Positions 50,635-57,910 of a DNA stretch of 64,000 bases are shown piece by piece. The translations under genes and the position numbers were made by a program. The notes under the pieces are model-generated. The model made no database searches and was not told the origin of the DNA. It saw nothing but the letters and a program-made list of their open reading frames with translations. Each line of letters opens with the position of its first letter. Positions within the stretch are counted from its first letter, which is position 1. Source of the DNA: Candidatus Thiomargarita nelsonii (GTDB taxonomy: Bacteria; Pseudomonadota; Gammaproteobacteria; Beggiatoales; Beggiatoaceae); contig JSZA02000020.1 in the NCBI GenBank assembly GCA_000785145.2, positions 1 to 64,000 of the forward strand. The letters are read 5' to 3'.

Positions 50635-51141
50635 ATGTCATATTTGTTAAAAACGCTTGGATGCTGTTTGCTTGTCGGTGTGATGGGCGGATGCTCTACG
50701 GTTAACAAGGTTTTGCCCGATTACCGTGATGACTATAAAAAAAGCAAGACAGCCGCGCCCCTAGAGGTTCCTCCTGATTTAATTGGCTCAACTGATATTG
50801 ATCAACAAAAGGTTGGATTTGATGATAAAAAGGAAAAGCCGAGATTACGCGCCAAATTGAGGCGCAGTCAAGATGGTCATAATAATTTAATTGTGTATGA
50901 AGATTTTGCTCGGGCTTGGCGACGCACGGGGTTGGCGTTAGAGGGTATTGGGTTGACGTTAGAAGATCGTGATCGGGAGCGCGGGCTCTATTTTATCCAT
51001 GCGGAGGGGCAGGAATACCTTATTCGTTTGATAGAGGGCTCATCAAGTACGCGCATTGTGGTGTTAAATAGTGACGGTCAAATAGAGAACAGCGAAACGA
51101 CTGAAAAAATTTTGAGTTTGTTACATGAACAATTGAAGTGA
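50635..51141 (+). CDS. bamC: BamC-like outer membrane assembly lipoprotein
   Basis: 168 residues. Signal and lipobox GGCS (LLKTLGCCLLVGVMGGCSTV), the N-terminal KSKTAAPLEVPPDLIGSTD motif that contacts BamD, then one helix-grip domain (NNLIVYEDFARAWRRTGLAL EGIGLTLEDRDRERGLYFIH). Canonical BamC has two such domains and about 340 residues, so this is a one-domain form. Located directly after dapA and the small lipoprotein, in the normal dapA-bamC order. A TTG at 50620 region is not needed; ATG 50635 overlaps nothing. Confidence 0.8.
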   Translation: MSYLLKTLGCCLLVGVMGGCSTVNKVLPDYRDDYKKSKTAAPLEVPPDLIGSTDIDQQKVGFDDKKEKPRLRAKLRRSQDGHNNLIVYEDFARAWRRTGLALEGIGLTLEDRDRERGLYFIHAEGQEYLIRLIEGSSSTRIVVLNSDGQIENSETTEKILSLLHEQLK

Positions 51142-51322
51142 CTTTAGGGCAACCACAAGGGATTGCCCCTACAAAAAAATCACGTATCCTGTAGGGGCAA
51201 TTTTTTTTTTGGAGTACAAAGCTTTAGCTTTGTACTGTCTGACAAAGCTAAAGCTTTGTACTCCAACCCAAAAAAAACAAATTGACAGAGTACTAGTACT
51301 CTGTCAATGTTAAATTGATGGG
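51142..51322. repeat. Core d and core c-like palindromes
   Basis: 51146-51200: gggcaaccacaagggattgc and gtaggggcaa. 51211-51264: ggagtacaaagctttagctt and inverse, a variant of core c with gtacaaag. 51282-51296 ttgacagagtactag is the right arm of the ctagtactttgtcaa family. Confidence 0.7.
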
Positions 51323-51492
51323 TGTTGTAGGGTCAATGCCATTAAGTTAAGGTTTTTTTGTAGGGTGGGTAGAGCGAGAGCGAAACCCACCATTGTTAAA
51401 AATTTCAACGAGTTGGTGGGTTTCGATCCGCTCTACCCACCCTACAAAAAAAACGCATTTATGCTTAACTTAATGGCATTGTGTTGTAGGGT
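51323..51492. mobile_element. CAATGCCAT element inserted in a core a repeat, with 11-bp target duplication
   Basis: The element is 51334-51481 (148 bp): caatgccattaagttaagg ... cttaacttaatggcattg, core gtagggtgggtagagcg / cgctctacccaccctac. Direct duplications of tgttgtagggt flank it at 51323-51333 and 51482-51492. The surrounding sequence, ctagtactctgtcaatgtta at left and gcgtcc..acgcaccctacatt to 51573, matches the uninterrupted element at 22859-22952. It has no coding capacity, so it is non-autonomous. Confidence 0.8.
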
Positions 51493-51581
51493 GCGTCCTG
51501 GGCACAAATTAAGAGTCACGGTGCGTAGGACGCACCCTACATTACCCATAAAAACAACCTTGACGATGTACTAGTCACTAA

Positions 51582-52286
51582 TCAATTATCAATTTTTCGC
51601 ACGGATTGCAATAGCATACTAAACACATCTCCATCTTCAACGTGTTCAACTTGCACGGGCAAATAATGTAAAGCGCGGGCACACCATAAAGTTGTCCGTC
51701 GATTATTGGAAACGCGCATATATTTAAGGCTATTTAATTTGCCCATACCTGTCTCAACACGTTCATTACCAATCAATTTTGGCGTATAGACTTTGATTTG
51801 GCCTTTGTCGGCAACGATGTATTTGAGTTTTCGCTTGCCTTGTTTTAAGTCTTGCATCAAGACTAATTGGTAAAGCAGTCTATCAAGTGTGCCTTCTTGA
51901 AGTGCTATCATCTTGGTTTCACCTTTAAAGGTGTTTTTCGCCATTCCTTTAGCCCAATAAAAGATAACTTCGTTGGTTCGCTCTCTGCTCCCCGTTTGAC
52001 GATAGGTGTATTTTAAAGGGCGGATTTTTCCACTTTTGGTGCGCGTAAAAAGGCTTTGTTCTTCAATGCGAATCTTTTTGAAGAAGGATAGCCAGCCGGT
52101 GGTTTCAGCAACGGTTTTAAATAAATATTTACCATTTTTGAGGCGTTTGAGAGTGCGAGTGCCTTTGCCCACCGAGAAGCCTTTAGCATAAACTTTATAT
52201 TCGGCAGTAAAGGGGGGGGGGAAATCGTTGGCATATATGCCATTGTTGCTTAGCAACAGGAATAGGGTGATAATTAAAGCTTTCAT
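51582..52286 (-). CDS. DUF3108 periplasmic protein
   Basis: From ATG 52286 (taaggaatgctt upstream) 234 residues. A signal peptide KALIITLFLLLSNNGIYA is followed by PPPFTAEYKVYAKGFSVGKG TRTLKRLKNGKYLFK, the usual start of DUF3108, a beta-rich fold related to lipoprotein-carrier-like proteins. The last part reads GKLNSLKYMRVSNNRRTTLW CARALHYLPVQVEHVEDGD. Function unknown, probably envelope. It stands alone between repeat regions. Confidence 0.82.
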   Translation of the reverse strand: MKALIITLFLLLSNNGIYANDFPPPFTAEYKVYAKGFSVGKGTRTLKRLKNGKYLFKTVAETTGWLSFFKKIRIEEQSLFTRTKSGKIRPLKYTYRQTGSRERTNEVIFYWAKGMAKNTFKGETKMIALQEGTLDRLLYQLVLMQDLKQGKRKLKYIVADKGQIKVYTPKLIGNERVETGMGKLNSLKYMRVSNNRRTTLWCARALHYLPVQVEHVEDGDVFSMLLQSVRKIDN

Positions 52287-52329
52287 AAGCATTCCTTAGT
52301 GTGATGATAATCCAAAATTCTTTGCCTCG

Positions 52330-52860
52330 CGTCGAGGCAGGCATTCCTTTGCTCCGCGCTCATCGTTATACACAAGTTTTTTTAAGGAGTCCAAGATTTA
52401 TCTTGGGCGCCTCGTCCAAAATAAATTTTGAACTCCTAACGCGATGGAGTCCAAGATTTATCTTGGGCGCCTCGTCCAAAATAAATTTTGAACTCCTGAG
52501 TTTGGAGTCCAAGATTTATCTTGGGCGCCTCGTCCAAAATAAATTTTGAACTCCTGAGTTTGGAGTCCAAGATTTATCTTGGGCGCCTCGTCCAAAATAA
52601 ATTTTGAACTCCTGAGTTTGGAGTCCAAGATTTATCTTGGGCGCCTCGTCCAAAATAAATTTTGAACTCCTGAGTTTGGAGTCCAAGATTTATCTTGGGC
52701 GCCTCGTCCAAAATAAATTTTGAACTCCTAACGCGATGGAGTCCAAGATTTATCTTGGACGCCTCGTCCAAAATAAATTTTGAACTCCTGAGTTTGGAGT
52801 CCAAGATTTATCTTGGGCGCCTTGTCCAAAATAAACTTGTGTATAACGATGAGCGCAGAG
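52330..52860. repeat. Tandem array of ~58-bp palindromic unit (8 copies) in a family B frame
   Basis: Outer arms gcgctcatcgttatacacaa (from about 52355) and ttgtgtataacgatgagcgc (to about 52857). Inside are eight copies of ggagtccaagatttatcttg + ggcgcctcgtccaaaataaa + ttttgaactcct, joined by gagttt or aacgcgat. Copies start near 52386, 52446, 52503, 52560, 52619, 52678, 52737 and 52795. Nearly identical units imply recent expansion. All units except the last share a change (tttgaactcc for tttggactcc) relative to the 41-kb array. Confidence 0.85.
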
Positions 52861-52897
52861 CGTATTCAGGATGAAAACAACTGGTAACTGATAAAAA

Positions 52898-54334
52898 ATG
52901 ACTTTTGATATTCCCGATTTTCAATCTATTCATGTCTTAATTATAGGTGATGTCATGCTAGATCGTTATTGGCAAGGAATCACCACTCGTATTTCTCCCG
53001 AAGCACCTGTGCCCGTCGTTCATATCAAGCAACAAAAAGAATGTCCCGGGGGGGCAGGTAATGTTGCTTTAAATATTAGGGCACTTGGTGGACAAGTTAC
53101 TCTTATGGGGGTGACGGGTGCCGATGAGGCGGCTAATACTCTCCTTTGTCAATTGAAGGAAAAGGGCATCGTTTGTGACTTTATTCAGTTAGCCAAGGTG
53201 CCCACCATTACTAAATTACGAATCCTCAGTCGTCATCAACAATTAATACGTCTCGATTTTGAGGATGGTTTTAGTCAATTAGATACTATATCCTTGCAAA
53301 CTCAAATGCAATGTGTTCTTAATAATGTTGATGCCGTTATTTTTTCCGATTATGGTAAAGGGACTTTAGCTGATGTTCATTCTCTCATTAGCGCCGCGCG
53401 TGCTACTAATAAGCCCGTTTTAGTCGATCCCAAGGGTCATGATTTTAGCAAATATCAAGGTGCAAGTGTTATTACGCCTAATTTGGCGGAGTTTGAGGCT
53501 GTTGTTGGTCCTTGTGCCAGTCAAACGCAATTAGTTGAAAAAGGTCAAGTTTTGCGCGAAGAGTTAGGTTTAGAGGCTTTGTTGATTACTCGCAGCGAAC
53601 GGGGTATGACTTTGTTGCGGCAAGGTGAGCCAGCGTTGCATTTGCCCGCTCATGCACATGAAGTGTATGATGTCACGGGTGCGGGTGATACGGTTATCGC
53701 GCTTTTGGGTGCTTGTTTAGGCACGGGTGAAGATTGGGCGAGTGCGACGGCTTTGGCTAATCTCGCGGCGGGCATCGCAGTGACTAAGTTGGGTGCCACG
53801 ACTATCAGTGTGTTAGAGCTTGAGCAGGCTTTACATAAGCATGGTGGTAAAGGGGTGCATGATGCGAGTAGTCTCAAAGGGGCAGTTAAAGCGGCACAAG
53901 CTAATGGCGAGACGGTGGTCATGACTAATGGTTGTTTTGATATTTTACATGCTGGACATGTCCAATATTTGACACAGGCTCGACAATTGGGAGATCGTTT
54001 GGTTGTTGCGATTAATGATGATGATTCTGTACGCCGTTTAAAGGGTAATAATCGTCCAATCAATAGTTTAGAGCAACGCTTGGTCGTTTTAAAGGCACTT
54101 GAATGTGTTGATTGGGTGGTGGCCTTTGCTGAGGATACGCCAAAAGATTTAATTTGTGAGGTTTTACCGGATATTTTAGTCAAAGGGGGCGATTATCAAG
54201 TTGAGCAGGTGGTGGGTCATGAATGTGTGTTGGCAGACGGTGGACAAGTTTTGACTTTGGATTATTTAGAGGGTTGTTCTACGACTGAGATAATTCCACA
54301 TTTACTTGATCATGAAATAAAAGGTGTTGTATAA
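52898..54334 (+). CDS. hldE: Bifunctional heptose-7-phosphate kinase / heptose-1-phosphate adenylyltransferase
   Basis: The 478-residue protein makes ADP-heptose for lipopolysaccharide inner core. N-terminal ribokinase-like domain: VLIIGDVMLDRYWQGITTRI, CPGGAGNVALNIRALGG, DYGKGTLADV and VYDVTGAGDTVIALLGACLG (catalytic Asp). C-terminal nucleotidyltransferase domain: VVMTNGCFDILHAGHVQYLT (HxGH) and INDDDSVRRLKG. The two-domain length is normal. ATG 52898, no strong RBS. Downstream there is an intrinsic terminator (54514-54551). Confidence 0.97.
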   Translation: MTFDIPDFQSIHVLIIGDVMLDRYWQGITTRISPEAPVPVVHIKQQKECPGGAGNVALNIRALGGQVTLMGVTGADEAANTLLCQLKEKGIVCDFIQLAKVPTITKLRILSRHQQLIRLDFEDGFSQLDTISLQTQMQCVLNNVDAVIFSDYGKGTLADVHSLISAARATNKPVLVDPKGHDFSKYQGASVITPNLAEFEAVVGPCASQTQLVEKGQVLREELGLEALLITRSERGMTLLRQGEPALHLPAHAHEVYDVTGAGDTVIALLGACLGTGEDWASATALANLAAGIAVTKLGATTISVLELEQALHKHGGKGVHDASSLKGAVKAAQANGETVVMTNGCFDILHAGHVQYLTQARQLGDRLVVAINDDDSVRRLKGNNRPINSLEQRLVVLKALECVDWVVAFAEDTPKDLICEVLPDILVKGGDYQVEQVVGHECVLADGGQVLTLDYLEGCSTTEIIPHLLDHEIKGVV

Positions 54335-54361
54335 TCAATCTGCCCGTTGTTTTATGTGGTT

Positions 54362-54512
54362 CGCCAATGTAGGCGATTGAAATTCTTAATATAAAAGCCA
54401 TATTATACAGGGAAGCCAAGATTTCCCGTTCACGCCGAGGCAGGCGATTGAAACCCAATGTGTAGGGCAAAAAACAAAAGCGCAATTGAAACGCCAATGC
54501 AGGCGATTAAAC
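54362..54512 (+). CRISPR. Three degenerate CRISPR-like direct repeats
   Basis: cgccaatgtaggcgattgaaa (54362), cgccgaggcaggcgattgaaac (54433) and cgccaatgcaggcgattaaac (54492), spaced 71 and 59 bases. Each has a small CGCC..GGCG stem followed by ATTGAAAC, a common 3' end of CRISPR repeats. Too few, too variable, and no cas genes, so it is at most a relic. Confidence 0.3.
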
Positions 54513-54513
54513 C

Positions 54514-54551
54514 AAAAAAGCCCCAAGGCTATGAAGTCTTGGGGCTTTTTT
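54514..54551 (+). terminator. Rho-independent terminator of hldE
   Basis: aaaaaagccccaag, loop of 10, cttggggctttttt. A GC-rich stem followed by T6 180 bases after the hldE stop. Symmetric A and T tracts allow function in both directions. Confidence 0.85.
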
Positions 54552-54567
54552 GGTTTTTTGCTGGAGC

Positions 54568-54691
54568 AAGCGTAGGGTCAATGCCATATCGTATCGGGCA
54601 ACCATAAAGGATTGCCCCTACAAAAATGGCATATCACGTAGGGGCAATCCCTTGTGGTTGCCCGATACGATATGGCATTGAAGCGTCGGGT
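54568..54691. mobile_element. CAATGCCAT element with core d inserted in a core a repeat, 11-bp target duplication
   Basis: The element is 54579-54680 (102 bp): caatgccatatcgtatcggg ... cccgatacgatatggcattg, with core gcaaccataaaggattgccc. Duplications aagcgtagggt (54568-54578) and aagcgtcgggt (54681-54691, one mismatch) flank it. The interrupted repeat continues gcgtcctacgcaccatccct to 54766. The uninterrupted form (agcaagcgtagggtgcgtcc) is at 55368 and 55515. Confidence 0.8.
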
Positions 54692-54874
54692 GCGTCCTAC
54701 GCACCATCCCTGAGTGCCTAATTTACACCGAAAAAAGGTGCGTGGGACGCACCCTACACTTGCTCCTTTGGTTTGCTTTTAGGAGTCCAAAATTTATTTT
54801 GGACGTCCAAGATAAATCTTGGACTCCTAAATGTTGAAAAGCTGTAAGTGTTGTCTTTTCCTTTAGTCATTTTT

Positions 54875-55066
54875 TTACCAAATGAGTTGAATAGGGTATT
54901 TATGGAATACTCTGTCTTTGCTGATAATCTGTAGATTTTCGGCTATCGCTTGTGCAATAATCATTCGGTCAAACGGATCACGATGATGTAAAGGTAGTTG
55001 CGCTAAGGCAGCAAGATGTTCCAGTTTGATTGGGAGCATCTCAATCTTGTTGATAGCCAGTTGTTC
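54875..55066 (-). pseudogene. C-terminal fragment of a VapC-like PIN toxin
   Basis: NELFPEQLAINKIEMLPIKL EHLAALAQLPLHHRDPFDRM IIAQAIAENLQIISKDRVFH KYPIQLIW (split) is the C-terminal half of a PIN toxin of the LPxxHRDPFDR type. The N-terminal half with the first catalytic Asp and Glu is missing. An in-frame start exists only in unrelated upstream sequence (55165). Next to it is an intact Phd-like antitoxin. Confidence 0.7.
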
Positions 55067-55127
55067 TGGAAAAAGTTCATTGAATGGGCGCGATATAATA
55101 AACTGTGCGTATCCAACAACAAGTCCA

Positions 55128-55346
55128 TCACATATACTCCCGAAACTCTTCAAGGGGTGAGTCAAAATCGTCGGCTATTTTAATCAGTCCTTTAGCACTT
55201 CCGAATTGGCGTTGTCGTTTCGTCATAGAAACCAGTTTTACCAAAGGCTGTTCATCTTTGGTAATAATCACATCTTCTCCCATTGAAGCGCGTTCTACTA
55301 ATAGCAGTATTTCTTCTTGAATTGTTTGTAAATCAACATATTGCAT
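55128..55346 (-). CDS. Phd/YefM-like antitoxin
   Basis: From ATG 55346 (aggagaaataat upstream) 72 residues: MQYVDLQTIQEEILLLVERA SMGEDVIITKDEQPLVKLVS then MTKRQRQFGSAKGLIKIADD FDSPLEEFREYM. The N-terminal part is the Phd/YefM fold, and the GSAKGLIKIADDFDSPLEEF tail wraps the PIN toxin. Its toxin is truncated (54875-55066). The frame beyond 55346 is inside a core a repeat and rejected. Confidence 0.8.
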   Translation of the reverse strand: MQYVDLQTIQEEILLLVERASMGEDVIITKDEQPLVKLVSMTKRQRQFGSAKGLIKIADDFDSPLEEFREYM

Positions 55347-55367
55347 ATTATTTCTCCTCAATATTTT

Positions 55368-55661
55368 AGCAAGCGTAGGGTGCGTCCTACGCACCATCCC
55401 TGAGTGCCTAATTTACACCGAAAAAAGGTGCGTGGGACGCACCCTACACCCTTGCGGATATTGAATCTGGTGCTTTTTGGTTTCGGCATTCTGTTCGATG
55501 AAGATTAACTCTTCAGCAAGCGTAGGGTGCGTCCTACGCACCATCCCTGAGTGCCTAATTTACACCGAAAAAAGGTGCGTGGGACGCACCCTACACCCTT
55601 GCGGATATTGAATCTGGTGCTTTTTGGCTTCGGCATTCTGTTCGATGAAGATTAACTCTTC
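55368..55661. repeat. 147-bp tandem duplication combining a core a repeat and a gene fragment
   Basis: 55368-55514 and 55515-55661 differ by one base (ggtttcgg / ggcttcgg). Each unit has core a (gtagggtgcgtcctacgcac with atccctgagtgcctaattta loop and gtgcgtgggacgcaccctac), then the middle of a small antitoxin gene (reverse strand). A third partial copy of the core part is at 54684-54768. Confidence 0.85.
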
Positions 55662-55736
55662 AGGAGCAGGCAGAAAATCTGGCACGACACTTAATTCACC
55701 CAACGGTTCATCGGTATATTCAATTGGCTTCTTCAT
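55560..55736 (-). pseudogene. Truncated CopG-like antitoxin gene ended by a repeat
   Basis: From ATG 55736: MKKPIEYTDEPLGELSVVPD FLPAPEELIFIEQNAEAKKH QIQYPQG, then CRVRPTHLFSV-stop read from core a. The beginning resembles RHH antitoxins of the type MKK..EYTDEPLG..VVxDFLPxPEEL, but the DNA-binding strand and helices that should follow PEEL are missing. 58 codons, too short for a working antitoxin. The same internal fragment is present again in the upstream tandem copy. Confidence 0.5.
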
Positions 55737-55799
55737 AAAAGATAGATTAATTTCATTTTGGACAAGGCACCCAAGATAAATCTTGGACTCCTTAAAAAA

Positions 55800-56537
55800 C
55801 TAAAGCTTCATCCGCTTAAAAAGCGGCTCCGGAATAAGCCGAATAACCATCATAATAAAGCGCCAAAACCAAGGTAAATATATAACATTTCTACGCCACT
55901 TAATCGCCCGAAAAATACCCCGTGCCACCGTCTCCGGTTGTGCCCACAAAGCACCTTTTTTAAAATTCGTCGTCATTGGCGTATCTACAAATCCGGGTTT
56001 AATCGTCAACACACACACATTGGCAGAGTGTAAACGACTTCTTAAGCCTTGTAAAAATAGACTCAGCCCTCCTTTGGCAGCCGCATAAACATAATTACTT
56101 TGCCGCCCTCGATCTCCTGCAACAGAGGAAATCACTGCAATACAACCATAATGTTGCTTTTCTAAGCGATTCGCAATAGGTGTTAATAGCGAAACCACAC
56201 TCATAAAATTAGTCCGTAACGCTTGCTCCGCCTGAGCAAAGTCTTGTTCACAAGCTTTTTGATCGTCAAGCGTGCCATACGCAATCAATACCGTATCTAA
56301 GCCTTCTAAACTTTTATAAGCTTGCTCAAGCATAGGCTCATGTTGGTCAAATTCATTCAAATCAAGCGTATAATAAGCCACCTGATGCGCTCCCCGTACC
56401 TTTAAATCAGCCGTAATCGCTTCCAACTTATCAACATCGCGTCCGACTAAAAAGAGTGCATCGTGTTTTTCGGCAAATAATTTCGCCGTCTCTTGGGCAA
56501 TCGCTGAGGTGGCACCAATAATTAAGATTTTACGCAT
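55800..56537 (-). CDS. SDR-family oxidoreductase, DprE2-like
   Basis: From ATG 56537 245 residues: KILIIGATSAIAQETAKLFA (Rossmann, GxTSAIA), LFLVGRDVDKLEAITADL, VLIAYGTLDDQKACEQDFAQ, CIAVISSVAGDRGRQSNYVY AAAKGGLSLFLQGLR (S, YxxxK) and TIKPGFVDTPMTTNFKKG. It is the reductase partner of the neighbouring FAD oxidase. The two together resemble DprE2/DprE1, which epimerise decaprenylphosphoryl ribose to arabinose. It overlaps the 3' end of the oxidase gene by 16 bases. Confidence 0.82.
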   Translation of the reverse strand: MRKILIIGATSAIAQETAKLFAEKHDALFLVGRDVDKLEAITADLKVRGAHQVAYYTLDLNEFDQHEPMLEQAYKSLEGLDTVLIAYGTLDDQKACEQDFAQAEQALRTNFMSVVSLLTPIANRLEKQHYGCIAVISSVAGDRGRQSNYVYAAAKGGLSLFLQGLRSRLHSANVCVLTIKPGFVDTPMTTNFKKGALWAQPETVARGIFRAIKWRRNVIYLPWFWRFIMMVIRLIPEPLFKRMKL

Positions 56538-57853
56538 AATGGAGTCTCGGTTACACGTCGCCAAAAACTGGAAGAAAAGCGTGGATCAATATATTCAGCA
56601 AATTTTGTCCACTGAGGATAAAAGGCTTGAAAGTGGCGAGCAGATAATCGTGCATCTTTGCAAGGATAGACAGCCCCCCCCATTTCACGCACCTTTTCAT
56701 CTAATTGTGCTAATAATTCAAATGTCACAGCCCCCTTGATGGGGAAATCGAGCGCCAAAGTCACGCCCGGGCGCGGAAATGATAACAGCCCCGGCGATGC
56801 TAATTCTCCAAAGGTTTTGAGCACCGCTAAAAAAGAGCCCAGTCCAGAGGCAACAATCTTCTGCAAAATTTCTTTGAGCATCCGATGATCAGGTATCACA
56901 AATTGATATTGCAAAAAGCCGTTTTTACCATAAAGCCGTTTCCACTCCAAAATGGCATCGAGGGGATAAAAAAATGGCTGATAATCAATCAATTGGCTTT
57001 GCCGTGTTTTTTTGTAATAGAAAGTATTAAACGCTGAAATAGTCCAACGATTGAGTACAAATCCCGGTAAATTAATGGGCATCGTGCGTAAAAGGGGCGG
57101 TAAACGATTAAAGCGTGGTAATTTCCAATCCTTGGGGATTTCATCAGCCGCAACATGATTGCCACGAAAAAAAATGCCGCGCCCCAGTGCTTGCGAGTTA
57201 TTACAATCTAACCATGCCACGGTATAATCATAATCTTGATCGGATTGCTGAGAAAGTTCAAAAAATTCATCCAATTGAGAAAATTGTATCGATTCAACTT
57301 GCATAGCGCGGTGAGAAATACGCTTGAGTTTAATTTCTGCCCAAGTGATCAAACCAGTCAAACCCAAGCCGCCAATCGTCGCCGCATAATATGGCTCATT
57401 ACTTGTCGGCGTGCAAAGCAAACGTTCACCATCGGAGCGTAATAATTCAAATTGCAAAACATGCCGCCCAAATGTGCCAGCACAGTGATGGTTTTTACCA
57501 TGCACATCATTGGCAATGGCACCCCCTATGGTCACAAATTGCGTGCCAGGTGTCACTGGCAAAAACCAGCCTTGTGGCACACACAGTGCTAAGATTTCCG
57601 CTAAACTAACGCCAGCTTCACAACGCAACACGCCTTCGTCAACATCAAACTGGATAAAACGATTAAGCTTGCGTGTCGTTAGCAGTATCCCATTGTTATT
57701 TAAGCAAACATCACCATAGCTGCGTCCTAAACCATGCGCTAAAACGGTGTCGGGCGTTTCTGGTAAAAGGAGAGGCTTTTTTCGCCAAGGTATTGAGCGA
57801 ATACGTTGTGACACTTTGGGAAAATTTCCCCAAGATTGATAGGTGCTTTGCAT
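56522..57853 (-). CDS. FAD-dependent oxidase, DprE1-like
   Basis: 443 residues. N-terminal PP-loop FAD-binding domain: LAHGLGRSYGDVCLNNNGIL, CEAGVSLAEILALCVPQGWF LPVTPGTQFVTIGGAIANDV HGKNHHCAGTFGRHV. The C-terminal oxidase part has FFYPLDAILEWKRLYGKNGF LQYQFVIPD, as in DprE1, and PCKDARLSARHFQAFYPQW. It probably oxidises the 2'-hydroxyl of a polyprenyl-phosphoryl pentose. In gammaproteobacteria such pairs have been linked to arabinose-containing glycans. Substrate here is inferred. First gene of the pair, ATG 57853. Confidence 0.85.
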   Translation of the reverse strand: MQSTYQSWGNFPKVSQRIRSIPWRKKPLLLPETPDTVLAHGLGRSYGDVCLNNNGILLTTRKLNRFIQFDVDEGVLRCEAGVSLAEILALCVPQGWFLPVTPGTQFVTIGGAIANDVHGKNHHCAGTFGRHVLQFELLRSDGERLLCTPTSNEPYYAATIGGLGLTGLITWAEIKLKRISHRAMQVESIQFSQLDEFFELSQQSDQDYDYTVAWLDCNNSQALGRGIFFRGNHVAADEIPKDWKLPRFNRLPPLLRTMPINLPGFVLNRWTISAFNTFYYKKTRQSQLIDYQPFFYPLDAILEWKRLYGKNGFLQYQFVIPDHRMLKEILQKIVASGLGSFLAVLKTFGELASPGLLSFPRPGVTLALDFPIKGAVTFELLAQLDEKVREMGGAVYPCKDARLSARHFQAFYPQWTKFAEYIDPRFSSSFWRRVTETPLCVKS

Positions 57854-57871
57854 ATATAAAGATAAAGAAAT

Positions 57872-57904
57872 GAAAAATCCTATTTCTTAAAGAAATAGGA
57901 TTTT
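57872..57904. terminator. Hairpin repeat between mtaD and the dprE1-like gene
   Basis: aaaaatcctatttcttaaag / aaataggatttttt stem-loop directly after the mtaD stop (minus strand), well placed to terminate it. Confidence 0.7.
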
Positions 57905-57910
57905 TTGAGG

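Noticed and set aside
53650..54183. 177-codon reverse frame inside hldE
   Set aside because: Opposite frame of a highly conserved gene. Composition Ser/Ala/Lys-rich without domain.
54340..54560. Functional CRISPR array
   Set aside because: Only three variable short repeats, no leader, no cas genes, spacing not constant. Kept only as a low-confidence relic.
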